From an uncultured bacterium (GTDB lineage Bacteria; Verrucomicrobiota; Lentisphaeria; Victivallales; UBA1829), in NCBI GenBank assembly GCA_900548385.1, contig URKJ01000005.1, positions 80,635-144,634 on the forward strand: a DNA stretch of 64,000 nucleotides. Direction: 5' to 3'. Below, one piece after another: positions 51,652 to 60,112 of the stretch. The position numbers and the translations under genes were made by a program. Position 1 is the first letter of the stretch. The number at the start of each line of letters is the position of its first letter. The notes under the pieces were generated by a model. It ran no database searches, had not been told where the DNA came from, and saw nothing but the letters and a program-made list of their open reading frames with translations.

Positions 51652-52428
51652 TTATTTTACCAGAATATCCTGTGAATATGGGAGACCGGAGGCATTCCAC
51701 ACGGAATTGGAATATCCGGTTGCTTTGAACGGACCCGACGAAGTGTAGAACAGTTTTGCACCCTCATATCCGAATGCCGCCGAACGATATCCCGTAATAT
51801 GTCCATCGGAAAACAGCGCGTTGGCACTTCTTTCCCCAAAATGCCAGGGATAGACTGAAGATGTGGTATCTGATGTTGATGCCCAGCCGTTCATATAGAT
51901 ATGCGAATATGAACCATACGCTCCGTTGGTGTTGAGAATGCGGGAATCCGCGAACAAAAGATAGTGCGACGGTCTCTTGATGGCTCCAAGACGGCGCGGA
52001 GCGGACTGCCCGAACACTGCGTTGAATCCGTAGGAGCTCCATTGGAGACAATGATTTTCTGATGTTAATTTTTTTGTTTTGAAAAGCGACAGCGCAAATG
52101 GCTTGAGTTTAGAGGATGGGCAGATCATTGTGTCCCAGGAGATCCATTTGTTGACCAGAAAATAACCGACATTGTATCTGGTGTGTTTTATGATCGCATT
52201 GTCTCCGTCGGATCCGCCTGTTCCAACCAGCGTTGGCGGAAGAAAACGGCTTTCTGTTTCATCCGTATAAAACATAACGGCTTTACTGTAGGTTCTCAGG
52301 TTGTTGACACAGGTGATGTTTCTCGCTGCCTCTCTTGCTTTGTTTAATGCCGGAAGCAACATTGCTGCAAGAATTGCAATTATTGATATTACAATTAAAA
52401 GTTCTGTCATTGTGAATTGCTTTTTCAT
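51652..52428 (-). CDS. Prepilin-like H-x-DG protein, cassette 2
   Basis: 258 aa. It begins MKKQFTMTELLIVISIIAILAA, with Gln before the Phe and Glu at +5, followed by LLPALNKAREAARNITCVNNLRT. Near the C-terminus WHFGERSANALFSDGHITG, with 11 residues between His and Asp-Gly. A strong GGAGGTGA RBS lies before the ATG. 13 bp after the GntR-type regulator and 20 bp before the GH2 enzyme. Confidence 0.88.
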   Translation of the reverse strand: MKKQFTMTELLIVISIIAILAAMLLPALNKAREAARNITCVNNLRTYSKAVMFYTDETESRFLPPTLVGTGGSDGDNAIIKHTRYNVGYFLVNKWISWDTMICPSSKLKPFALSLFKTKKLTSENHCLQWSSYGFNAVFGQSAPRRLGAIKRPSHYLLFADSRILNTNGAYGSYSHIYMNGWASTSDTTSSVYPWHFGERSANALFSDGHITGYRSAAFGYEGAKLFYTSSGPFKATGYSNSVWNASGLPYSQDILVK

Positions 52429-52441
52429 AATTCACCTCCTG

Positions 52442-53518
52442 TTATACTTGTTTTATTGTTATATTCAGACAGCTCTGGTGGAGACCGGACTTTCCGTTCA
52501 GGCGATCCGCCATCTGCTGTGCCATTTTCAATCCCAGTTCCTTGAACGGGAATTCCAGAAGGATCCCGTGAAAGTCCTTCGTATGGACTGCGTGGGCTTC
52601 CGCAATCAATCGTGTCCGGACTTCCATTCCCAGCTTTTTCAAGATATACCGGACAGTTGCCAAATGTTCGCTATGTGCATAAACCACGTCCGGACATGTC
52701 GTTTCCAGTTCGTTTTCCACCTGTGCAAACACATTCGGCTGATCCCAGAAAAAACACTTGCAGTTGAGTTTTACCTGTGCGTTCCGGTAAGCACAGCGAA
52801 TACCGTCCAGAAATTCGCGCGTCATATCGTTTTCAAAAAGAAAAAACAGACTGCGGCAGTTCTCCTGCAACAGAATTTTTCCAACCTGAAGCCCTGCGGA
52901 ATAAAGATCAAACTGGCAGCTGTCGATTTCTTCAAGCCCCCTTTGTGCACCGGAAGCAATCTGTGCCGTGACAGGAATTCCTTTGGTCTCTAAAGACCGG
53001 ATCATTGGGAACCGTTTTGGATTGATGTCCAGCCAAATCAATCCGCTGAGATACTGATTTCCGAGTTCCTCGCTCAGTTCCCCGTTTCCTACTCCGTAAA
53101 GGTTCAATGGCCGGATATTGATTCCTTTTTCTGTCAGAGCCAATCCGCAGTATGTCAGAACCGCCCAAACCTGATGTGGATAGTAAAAATACTTTCCATC
53201 ACCGGCAAGAAGTCCGACCAGTGGAGGCATGGTTCCGCACGAGGGTACAAAGTTCAGATGCCGTGTAAAGGTACCAATGCCGCGTTTTCCTTCCAAATAA
53301 TGTTCGGCAACCAGCGCTTTCAATTCCAAAGTGACCGTGCTTCGCGCAACACCAAACATCTTCGCCAATTCCTTGGAAGAGGGAATCATGACCGATTCTT
53401 CCGGATGCCGGTAGATCAGGTCCATGATATAATGGCGGATCTTCAAGCCTTCTTTCTGTGGAATTTTTTTACCTTCTTTTTTCATACGTTTTTCAAGTTT
53501 TTTATTTTTTTCGGACAT
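52442..53518 (-). CDS. GntR winged-helix / LacI-type sensor hybrid regulator, cassette 2
   Basis: 358 aa. A basic N-terminus, then a GntR-type DNA-binding domain (LKIRHYIMDLIYRHPE, SSKELAKMFGVARSTVTLELKAL, EGKRGIGTFT). From about residue 110 it has a LacI/PBP-like sugar-sensing domain (VGLLAGDGKYFYYPHQVW, GLIWLDINPKRF, RLIAEAHAVHTKDFHGI). Similar to AraR-type regulators. First gene of the cassette, with an inverted repeat over its promoter. The start region holds a duplicated ATGTCCGAAAG, so an out-of-frame ATG lies 11 bp upstream. Confidence 0.87.
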   Translation of the reverse strand: MSEKNKKLEKRMKKEGKKIPQKEGLKIRHYIMDLIYRHPEESVMIPSSKELAKMFGVARSTVTLELKALVAEHYLEGKRGIGTFTRHLNFVPSCGTMPPLVGLLAGDGKYFYYPHQVWAVLTYCGLALTEKGINIRPLNLYGVGNGELSEELGNQYLSGLIWLDINPKRFPMIRSLETKGIPVTAQIASGAQRGLEEIDSCQFDLYSAGLQVGKILLQENCRSLFFLFENDMTREFLDGIRCAYRNAQVKLNCKCFFWDQPNVFAQVENELETTCPDVVYAHSEHLATVRYILKKLGMEVRTRLIAEAHAVHTKDFHGILLEFPFKELGLKMAQQMADRLNGKSGLHQSCLNITIKQV

Positions 53519-53528
53519 CTTTCGGACA

Positions 53529-53567
53529 TTATGTTATAGATTATATCATAAAAATATAGAAAGTCAA
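53529..53567 (-). promoter_or_regulatory. Promoter with overlapping inverted repeat, cassette 2
   Basis: Minus strand TTGACT (53562-53567), 16 bp, TATAAT (53540-53545). The -10 is covered by an imperfect inverted repeat: TTATGTTATA (53529-53538) and TATATCATAA (53542-53551), matching at nine of ten positions. The predicted 5' leader is only about 15 nt and has no clear Shine-Dalgarno sequence. Confidence 0.65.
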
Positions 53568-53612
53568 GAGGGAAAAATAAAAAACAGCTGATTTTTCAGA
53601 AAATGAACGGAA

Positions 53613-53659
53613 AAATATGCCTGCGGAACGGAATGCTCATCATTCCCCCCCCGCAGGCA
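53613..53659 (-). terminator. Terminator between cassettes 3 and 2
   Basis: TGCCTGCGG (53618-53626) and CCGCAGGCA (53651-53659) pair perfectly; inside, GGAATG (53630-53635) and CATTCC (53641-53646) form a second stem. On the minus strand ATATTTTTCC follows. It lies 20 bp after the stop of the PL26-like gene and insulates it from the next cassette. Confidence 0.8.
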
Positions 53660-53678
53660 ATTTCCGGACGATCCGTGC

Positions 53679-56600
53679 TTATCGTTCCAGAAAGCCGGGC
53701 TTATCGGCGAGCCATGGATCATCCAACCCGCTGAGCCTCCATTCGATCCATTTCGGATCGCTGATCCATGCTTTCAGAATTTTTCCGCGATATGCTTCCG
53801 GAATCGTCAGTTCTGCGGAATAGGTGCAGATTTTCCGGTCTTCCTGATATTCAAACGGGATCGTGAAAACATCGGAGACGAGCCGTTTGCCTTCCGGAGT
53901 TTCCAACAGGATTCCCAGAGATTCTCCGGCGTTTGTGTTGCGTTCCCGAAGCCAGCGCCAGGAGATCCGGAGCGGACCGTTTGCCGGGGCGCGGAGGTAG
54001 AAACCGACCGGGACCGCAATGCCGGCTCTTGCGGCAAACCAACGTTCAGAACTGATGCGGAACGGCGTGCCGGATGAAATTCCTCCCCAGCAGTCGTTGA
54101 TGAACCGGAGTTTCAGACGGACCGCTTTGCCGTCCGGGGAATCTGTGCGGAAAACTCCGTATTCCGCAGGAACGTTGTTGTAGAGCTCCATCGTTTTTTC
54201 CGCTTTCCCATCGTTTGCCGTGACAAGCACTTTGTCGTTGTCGCGTTTGAACGACCAGTAACGGAAGCTGCGTATCCGGTAAAGCTCAAGCGCGGCTTTT
54301 CCATCCGCATCCGGGAGTAGCTCCAGTTCAAACGGCTGATCGCCGTTCTGAATGCGCATTCGTCCGGTCAGACGATGAAGGAAAGAGTATTCGGACGGCA
54401 GACGCGGATCCTCCTTCAAGCCGAAACTGCGCAGTCCGCTCAGGTGGAATGCCGCCCATTCCAGACAGGTGTCGCGACCGTTCGGAGAGAGCAGGCTCCA
54501 GAGCCAGGTCCCGGTTCCTTTGGAGAGATAGTGCAGATAATCGGCGCTGCCGAGGCGTTTCGCCATGACGGCTTCCATGAACAGGCGCATACACCCGCGT
54601 CCTTCATCAGCGGCTCCTGTGAGAGTCGGCGGCTTTGTGCGCACCTCCGGCATCGGCAGAGGGGTGTTTGCAGCGAGAAACTCTTTGGCTTCCCGGTTCA
54701 GACGGTCAAGATATTTCCGTTCGCCGGTGACGTCGTAGAGTTTCAGGAGCGCTTCATGGGAGATTCCGCCGTAATAGGCTGCCGGATCGGAAGCGCCGCC
54801 GTGACTGTACTGCCGTTCAAAGGCTTTCCGGACTTCGGGATTTCCGGTCAGTTCGTAGATTTCCGCAAGGTGGAACAGCATACGGTGCCGCTCGCGTCCG
54901 TTTTTATATTTGATTACGGATTTCTGAATGAGGACGGATGCCGCGCCGATGATCGAATCCAGCGTGCGGCGGTCTCCGGTGAGGAGATAGTGATTCACCA
55001 GTCCCGTGAGCCAGAAATGTCCGGTATGGAAGTTGTAGTTGATATGCGTCCAGGTGTAGTGCGGATAAACGCCTTTCATGAACCGCCCGGCATGGCACAT
55101 GTCGATCTCGCGCTGGTGACGGGCATGATCCTGTGCGATGTCGAAATCCTCATAGGTTCCGGTCCGCAGGTAGCGGGTCCACAGATTGCGGACTGCCGCC
55201 GTTTCATGATTGGTGACCCATGCGCGGGAACCGAAATCTCCGAAATCCCCGTAGCCGTACATGTTGCGGACTGCCGCTTCCCGCTGTTCCGCCCGGAACA
55301 CATCGTCGATCAGTTTCCAGGCTTTGGGGAAACCGCTTTTCAGCGCAGCGGCGTCTTCAAGATCGCCGAATACGCCGCTGTGCCGGAGCCATCCGTTTTC
55401 CGGGAGAAGAAGCGGCATTTTTTCTTCCGGCAGCTCCGTGCCGCCCGGATTGAGCCAGAGGCGCATGGAAGCGGAGAGCCCCAGAGGAAGATCCAGCGGG
55501 TTGACGCCGTTTTCCGGCCACAGATAGAGTTTCAGAGCCGTATTGTCGAATCCGAATCCGCGTGGAGCATTCTCCCACAGCTTCTCGACCCGGACGGCGG
55601 TTTTGCCTGCGGATGCCCTGCCGGAGAGTCTGGTTCCGGGATGAATGGAGACCGTTCCGTTTTTCTCTTCAAAAACGTCCCATTCCTGCCGTCCGCTCCG
55701 GGCGTGGCGCTGAATGAGAACGCCGGTTCCGGTGCCGGAAAAGCGGTCTGCACTCCATGTTGTTTCGCCGGGAAGTTCCAGCCAGATCGCACGGAGCGTT
55801 TTCATGAGCGGGGTTTTTTTCGGCACAAATCCGTTTTCAAAGGAGTAGTCGATCCGCAGATACGGTTTTCCGGCAAATGCGGTCAGGCGCAGTTCGTAAG
55901 TGACTTCCGCCCTGCTGCGGATCAGGACCGTACTGCTCAGCGGACCGTTCTCTTCGAGTTCCACGGTGTCCGGTGCGGCAGTGCGGAGTTTGCCGTCCAT
56001 GGTTTTGATCATACAGCGTATCGGCAGACCGTTCAGAAGCGGCAGTCTGCCCGGTGCGGTGTCCAGTTTCAGTGTTCCGGTGTCGATCCGGATGGCGGCA
56101 CCCGTCCGGCGGGCGAGATTCTGCCGTTCCGTTTTTTCCGGCAGCCCGTATTTCAGCGTAAACGGCTGTTTTCCCGCTTTTAAATTCGCCTGGAAATCGA
56201 CTTTCACCGCAAGGATGCTTCCATCAACGGGACGGTATGCCAGCGGAGTGAACTGTGCGGCAATCTCGTTGCCGTTTCCGTCGAAAATTCCCAGTCCGGA
56301 GGCCTGAAACAGTTCGCCTTTGGGAAACGGTATTCCGCCGCTGACAATGGCGTTCCTCAAGGCGCGGTCCGACGGATTCAGGACCTGAAGCGGGATACTG
56401 CCCTGCTTCCGGTTGATCCCCTGTTTCAGTCCTTTGTACCGTTCCGGGGAGACCGCGGGGAAGATATTGACTCTGCTTGCGGAGTCGCGTTTATCCGTGA
56501 ATTTTCCGGGTTCGACGGTTCCCTGCTCCAGCTGAACGGCGTCGATCCAGACCGGATTCTTTCCGCTGTTACGGATTTCCATCCGGTAAAAATTGAATTG

Positions 56601-57959
56601 CTGCGGAGGCGGATTGCGTTTTGCCCGCGGAGAGATGATCCGGTTCCGTTTCCATCCGCCGGGAGTCAGTTCGAACCGTTTCCGGTAGATGGGAGCATTG
56701 GTGCCGTGCATATCCGTTTCAAGCGGATGAAGCATGACGTCGATCGTGCCCGGCTGGTCTGCTTGCGCATAAAAGGAGAATACAGCGCCGTTTTCCGCCT
56801 GATCATAGGCTGTCCAACTGAAAAAACCGCCCGGTTCCAGCCTGAGAGAGCGTTTCCCGTGAAAGGCTTTCTGCGGGTCCGGGAAACTGTGTTTCATGGT
56901 TTTTTCCGTCCGGTAGTCGCCTAACAGCGGATAAGATGGAGCGGGGACGGCGGAGATTTCAAAGCTCGGATCCGGAAGAAGGTTGATGGTCCGTTTCGGC
57001 GGAGTCATGCCGCTGAATGTAATCTGTTTGATCTTCAGCGGCTGATCGGTGGACAGTTCCAATCCGTTCAGTTCCGCAAGGTCATTCAGAGGGGCGAATT
57101 CGGAAAGAGGGAAACGGAGTGTCCGGACCGCTTCCGGCGAGGCGGGGACACGGAGGGTGCGGTTGGCTTTCCCGTAAGAAATCAGGTCGATGGAGAAAGC
57201 GCCTTTTCCTTCGATTTCCAGAATCAGCGCGCTTTTGTCGTTGATTCCGCTCAGAATGAGGGGAGCGTGATCCGCCGGCTGAAACAGAATGCTGCCGCCA
57301 TCCGGTGTGACGGGACGCAGCGTCATCCCGCTCCGTTCCGGCGTCATATAGATGCCTTTGGTTTCCCGCCAGCACCATGAAAGCGGCTGGCTGCCGATCC
57401 GGATGAGTCCGGCGACGCGCTGTCCCGCACGGGTGCAGACCGGCTTGTCCCGGCATTCCAGTTTCAAGTCCCGGAACCATGCTTCGGCACGTCTTCCGTA
57501 GCCGGACGCGCAGTCAAGACCGATATATACGGCGGCAGAGTTTTCCGGGATGAAAAGTCCGGCAGTCAGGGATTCCCAACCGGTGCTTCCCGTGGTGCGG
57601 AGTCTGGCGTAACGGGAGAATGTCTGACGGTCTCCGGTTCGGACTGTGATGGTGATTCCGACCGAATCCGTGGCGGTGGAGAAGCTCTGCCGGACGGAGC
57701 AGGAGAGTTTCAGGTATTTTCCGCGGAGGGTGTTCAGTTCCTGTTGTGAGAGTGTGCGCTGGAGGGTATTGTTGAATGCTCCGTCCGCATCGTCGAATAC
57801 ATGAAGCGAACCGTCTTTTTCCTGTTTGCAGATTTTGAATATCGCGCCTTTTGCTTCTCCCGCGTTCCGGAAATCCTGCGGATCGACCGCATGAACAGAG
57901 ATGAACGGAATCGCGCTCAGGAGGGCCAGACAAAACGGTATGTTCCGCTTCCGGAGCAT
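53679..57959 (-). CDS. Very large secreted PL26/YetA-like protein (putative rhamnogalacturonan lyase type)
   Basis: 1426 aa, signal peptide about 1-24. The first about 520 residues are beta-sandwich binding domains (CBM4/9-like; LRGKYLKLSCSVRQSF, NLLPDPSFEISAVP). Then a RIFT-like barrel (about 540-650; SGGIPFPKGELF, LAYRPVDGSILAVKVDFQANL), a beta-domain, and from about 900 a helical toroid region (NMYGYGDFGDFGSRAWVTNHE, DIDMCHAG-like REIDMCHAGRF, HINYNFHTGHFWLTGLVNHYLLTGD). This order matches my memory of the exo-rhamnogalacturonan lyase PL26 and YetA proteins. Family assignment is inference from pattern; catalytic residues are not assigned. A GGAGGGG RBS precedes the ATG. End gene of cassette 3. 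Confidence 0.6.
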   Translation of the reverse strand: MLRKRNIPFCLALLSAIPFISVHAVDPQDFRNAGEAKGAIFKICKQEKDGSLHVFDDADGAFNNTLQRTLSQQELNTLRGKYLKLSCSVRQSFSTATDSVGITITVRTGDRQTFSRYARLRTTGSTGWESLTAGLFIPENSAAVYIGLDCASGYGRRAEAWFRDLKLECRDKPVCTRAGQRVAGLIRIGSQPLSWCWRETKGIYMTPERSGMTLRPVTPDGGSILFQPADHAPLILSGINDKSALILEIEGKGAFSIDLISYGKANRTLRVPASPEAVRTLRFPLSEFAPLNDLAELNGLELSTDQPLKIKQITFSGMTPPKRTINLLPDPSFEISAVPAPSYPLLGDYRTEKTMKHSFPDPQKAFHGKRSLRLEPGGFFSWTAYDQAENGAVFSFYAQADQPGTIDVMLHPLETDMHGTNAPIYRKRFELTPGGWKRNRIISPRAKRNPPPQQFNFYRMEIRNSGKNPVWIDAVQLEQGTVEPGKFTDKRDSASRVNIFPAVSPERYKGLKQGINRKQGSIPLQVLNPSDRALRNAIVSGGIPFPKGELFQASGLGIFDGNGNEIAAQFTPLAYRPVDGSILAVKVDFQANLKAGKQPFTLKYGLPEKTERQNLARRTGAAIRIDTGTLKLDTAPGRLPLLNGLPIRCMIKTMDGKLRTAAPDTVELEENGPLSSTVLIRSRAEVTYELRLTAFAGKPYLRIDYSFENGFVPKKTPLMKTLRAIWLELPGETTWSADRFSGTGTGVLIQRHARSGRQEWDVFEEKNGTVSIHPGTRLSGRASAGKTAVRVEKLWENAPRGFGFDNTALKLYLWPENGVNPLDLPLGLSASMRLWLNPGGTELPEEKMPLLLPENGWLRHSGVFGDLEDAAALKSGFPKAWKLIDDVFRAEQREAAVRNMYGYGDFGDFGSRAWVTNHETAAVRNLWTRYLRTGTYEDFDIAQDHARHQREIDMCHAGRFMKGVYPHYTWTHINYNFHTGHFWLTGLVNHYLLTGDRRTLDSIIGAASVLIQKSVIKYKNGRERHRMLFHLAEIYELTGNPEVRKAFERQYSHGGASDPAAYYGGISHEALLKLYDVTGERKYLDRLNREAKEFLAANTPLPMPEVRTKPPTLTGAADEGRGCMRLFMEAVMAKRLGSADYLHYLSKGTGTWLWSLLSPNGRDTCLEWAAFHLSGLRSFGLKEDPRLPSEYSFLHRLTGRMRIQNGDQPFELELLPDADGKAALELYRIRSFRYWSFKRDNDKVLVTANDGKAEKTMELYNNVPAEYGVFRTDSPDGKAVRLKLRFINDCWGGISSGTPFRISSERWFAARAGIAVPVGFYLRAPANGPLRISWRWLRERNTNAGESLGILLETPEGKRLVSDVFTIPFEYQEDRKICTYSAELTIPEAYRGKILKAWISDPKWIEWRLSGLDDPWLADKPGFLER

Positions 57960-57960
57960 G

Positions 57961-58605
57961 TTATTTCCCCTCCCAGAAACTCATAGGAAGAATACGGGGA
58001 TTTTTGACTTCGCCGATGTGCATGTCAAGGTAGAGAATGTTCACTTTGTTGTTGTGGCGTTCCGCCCCTTTATAGATATGGGCAACTCTTGGTGCAGTTG
58101 CGTGGTAACGTACGGCGACGGAATCGCCCTCGTTCGCTTTTGCCGTATCAACGAAAATCGGCAGTTTGGCGGGCTGTTTGGTAAAGTTGTCAACTTTTTT
58201 GTAACTGAGAACGGAATACATGCCGTAACTGGCCGGAACGCTGGAGCCGTCATGGGTATAGGGATTCTGATCGGAGGGACATAGCAGGATTTTTCTTGCG
58301 GGGATGCTGATCATTCCGGATGTGAAGAACTCTCCATAGTCGCGGCGGGTCCACATCCTGTTATTCGGAGTGGCGTTGATCATGTACCGGTCAAAGGAGT
58401 CCAGATAAAGAGTCGTGATGGTACCGAGCTGTTTCAGATTGTTTTTGCAGGATGCCATGCGTCCGGCTTCCCGCGCGCTGTTCAGGGCGGGAAGGAGCAT
58501 GCCCGCAAGGATTGCGATCACGGCAATTACAACGAGGAGCTCTACGAGGGTGAAACGGAATGATTTTCTTCTGAAAACGGGGATGCCTTTACAGAGAGTT
58601 TCCAT
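57961..58605 (-). CDS. Prepilin-like protein, cassette 3
   Basis: 214 aa from the ATG at 58605 (AAAGGAAAGAG upstream); the open frame runs further up but only as a shadow of the regulator gene. The leader is basic (FRRKSFRFTLVELLVVIAVIAILAG): Arg before the Phe, Glu at +5. Then LLPALNSAREAGRMASCKNNLKQLG. The C-terminal motif is ERHNNKVNILYLDMHIG: His-x9-Asp-Met-His in place of DGH. 2 bp before the PL26-like gene. Same position in the operon as the other three prepilin-like genes. Confidence 0.87.
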   Translation of the reverse strand: METLCKGIPVFRRKSFRFTLVELLVVIAVIAILAGMLLPALNSAREAGRMASCKNNLKQLGTITTLYLDSFDRYMINATPNNRMWTRRDYGEFFTSGMISIPARKILLCPSDQNPYTHDGSSVPASYGMYSVLSYKKVDNFTKQPAKLPIFVDTAKANEGDSVAVRYHATAPRVAHIYKGAERHNNKVNILYLDMHIGEVKNPRILPMSFWEGK

Positions 58606-58679
58606 GATTCTCTTTCCTTTTGATTCCTGTGCTGTTTTCATATTATTTGACCCTTTATTTATTACTATGTTCTGCATGT

Positions 58680-59774
58680 TTATGCGGATTTCCGTTTCAG
58701 ATATCCCGGTTCCAGGAGGAGTTGGCGGGGACCCGGTGTTCCGTTGATGATGTCGAACAGCATATTGGCGGATACGGCGCCCAGTTCGCGGGAGTCCGTC
58801 ATTACCGTGGTCAGTTCCGGGTCCGTCATGGTGCTGAAGTGCATTCCGCCGAATCCGGTCACGGCGAAATCCGTGGGGACCCGGCAGCCGCATTTCTGAA
58901 GCACGCCGAGCGCTTTGACCGCTTCGTAATCGTTGGTGCAGACGATTGTTCCGCCGAAATTCGCCGGTTTCAGCCATGGAGTGAGTGTGTTGAAGATCAG
59001 GGGATAGTGATCCGCGCGGCAGTTGCGCAGATTGACAAATGTATCGAACGAGATGTTTTTTCCGTAATCCAGCAGGTCGGCTTTGACGCCGAGTTTGGCT
59101 GCGGCTTTCAGAAAGCAGTCTCGCTGCCAGCGTGCGCGGATGCCCTGTTCATGGTAGAGAAACGCAATGGGACGGTTCCGTTTCACCGCATCGGCGAGGA
59201 TCATGGAAAATCCTTTTTCCGAGTCGTGTGCGACGACGGGCAGATCGGTTTCCGCCGGGGAACCGTCCACGATGACGAGGTTCGGAGATATTTTCCGGAA
59301 AAAGGAGAGATCCTCAAAATAATCCTGATAATTGGCGTCGATGAGCAGTCCGTCTACCGCCAGTTTTTTCATCGCCTTGACGGCGTCTTCCGGAGTGTTG
59401 ACTGCGCGGGAGAAGATCTGAAAATTAAGTCCGTGTTCCCGTGTGGTATTTTCGCAGGAGTAGATGATGCTGCTGTAATAGGAATCCGTCATGTCGAGCC
59501 GGAGTGCGCGCGACCAGTGATTCAGCAGACAGACCGCGTTATGAATGATGCCCTGTCCGCTTCCCCGGATAAACGTGCCTTTGCCCTGCCGGCTTTCCAG
59601 AAGATTTTCCTCAATCATCAGACGGATCGCCTTCCGTACCGAGGTTCGCGATACGCCGAACTGCTCGCAGAGCAGGTTTTCGGAATAGATCGCATCTCCG
59701 ATCTTGAGTTCCCCGGAGGAGATTTTACCTTTCAGGTAATCCATGATTTTCTGATAAAGAGTATCTTTTTTCAT
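58680..59774 (-). CDS. GntR winged-helix / LacI-type sensor hybrid regulator, cassette 3
   Basis: 364 aa from the ATG at 59774. GntR domain: LYQKIMDYLKGKISSGELKIG, ENLLCEQFGVSRTSVRKAIRLM, SRQGKGTFI. Sensor: LNFQIFSRAVNTPEDAV, GLLIDANYQDYFED, GTIVCTNDYEAVKALGVL, FAVTGFGGMHFSTM. Closely similar in plan to the cassette 2 regulator. Expected to repress its own unit through the palindrome over its -10 box. Confidence 0.9.
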   Translation of the reverse strand: MKKDTLYQKIMDYLKGKISSGELKIGDAIYSENLLCEQFGVSRTSVRKAIRLMIEENLLESRQGKGTFIRGSGQGIIHNAVCLLNHWSRALRLDMTDSYYSSIIYSCENTTREHGLNFQIFSRAVNTPEDAVKAMKKLAVDGLLIDANYQDYFEDLSFFRKISPNLVIVDGSPAETDLPVVAHDSEKGFSMILADAVKRNRPIAFLYHEQGIRARWQRDCFLKAAAKLGVKADLLDYGKNISFDTFVNLRNCRADHYPLIFNTLTPWLKPANFGGTIVCTNDYEAVKALGVLQKCGCRVPTDFAVTGFGGMHFSTMTDPELTTVMTDSRELGAVSANMLFDIINGTPGPRQLLLEPGYLKRKSA

Positions 59775-59807
59775 AACTTGTTTCTTTTTCAGCGTTGTTT
59801 TTGGTAC

Positions 59808-59840
59808 ATATATTATAATATATAACGCGATAAAAAACAA
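59808..59840 (-). promoter_or_regulatory. Promoter and palindromic operator, cassette 3
   Basis: Minus strand TTGTTT (59835-59840), 17 bp, TATAAT (59812-59817). A perfect 16-bp palindrome ATATATTATAATATAT at 59808-59823 covers the -10. Confidence 0.6.
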
Positions 59841-59931
59841 GTGGGGGAAATGAAAAAAAGTAAAAAATAATCGGAGACTGCAATGGATGCCAAATTTTCC
59901 AAAAAAGTTTGGATTTTTTGAAAAACACCTA

Positions 59932-59971
59932 TTGACTTAGTTACGCGGACGTGTTATAGTGTAACTAAGTC
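59932..59971 (+). promoter_or_regulatory. Strong promoter with inverted-repeat operator, cassette 4
   Basis: TTGACT (59932-59937) and TATAGT (59955-59960) are 17 bp apart. An 11-bp perfect inverted repeat, GACTTAGTTAC (59934-59944) and GTAACTAAGTC (59961-59971), covers the -35 and the transcription start. Such an arm pair is typical of a dimeric repressor. No full regulator gene follows, so the binding protein must be encoded elsewhere. Confidence 0.75.
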
Positions 59972-59989
59972 AGCAATCGGAGATATGAA

Positions 59990-60112
59990 ATGACGGAAAA
60001 TAAAAATATTCGGGCACGGAATTACATTCTGTCCCTGTTGGAGAGCGGGACGGCGGAAAATTCGCCAGCGCATCACCCAATACCAAACCAACCAAAGAAA
60101 GGCGGTTGCCGT
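59990..60112 (+). pseudogene. Remnant N-terminus of a GntR-type regulator, in frame with the next gene
   Basis: An ATG at 59990 with CGGAG seven bases before encodes NIRARNYILSLLESG, which matches the first helix of the regulators in cassettes 2 and 3 (compare KIRHYIMDLIYRHPE). After about 20 codons the match stops, and a Pro/Gly-rich stretch leads in frame to the prepilin start at 60113. In cassettes 2 and 3 a full regulator occupies this position. Either the regulator body was deleted, or this is a short leader peptide; reading through would give a 263-aa fusion. Confidence 0.5.

Noticed and set aside
54375..56183. 602-codon open frame antisense to the PL26-like gene
   Set aside because: Shadow of a real gene with signal peptide, RBS and domain structure on the minus strand; the antisense product has no coherent hydrophobic or domain pattern.
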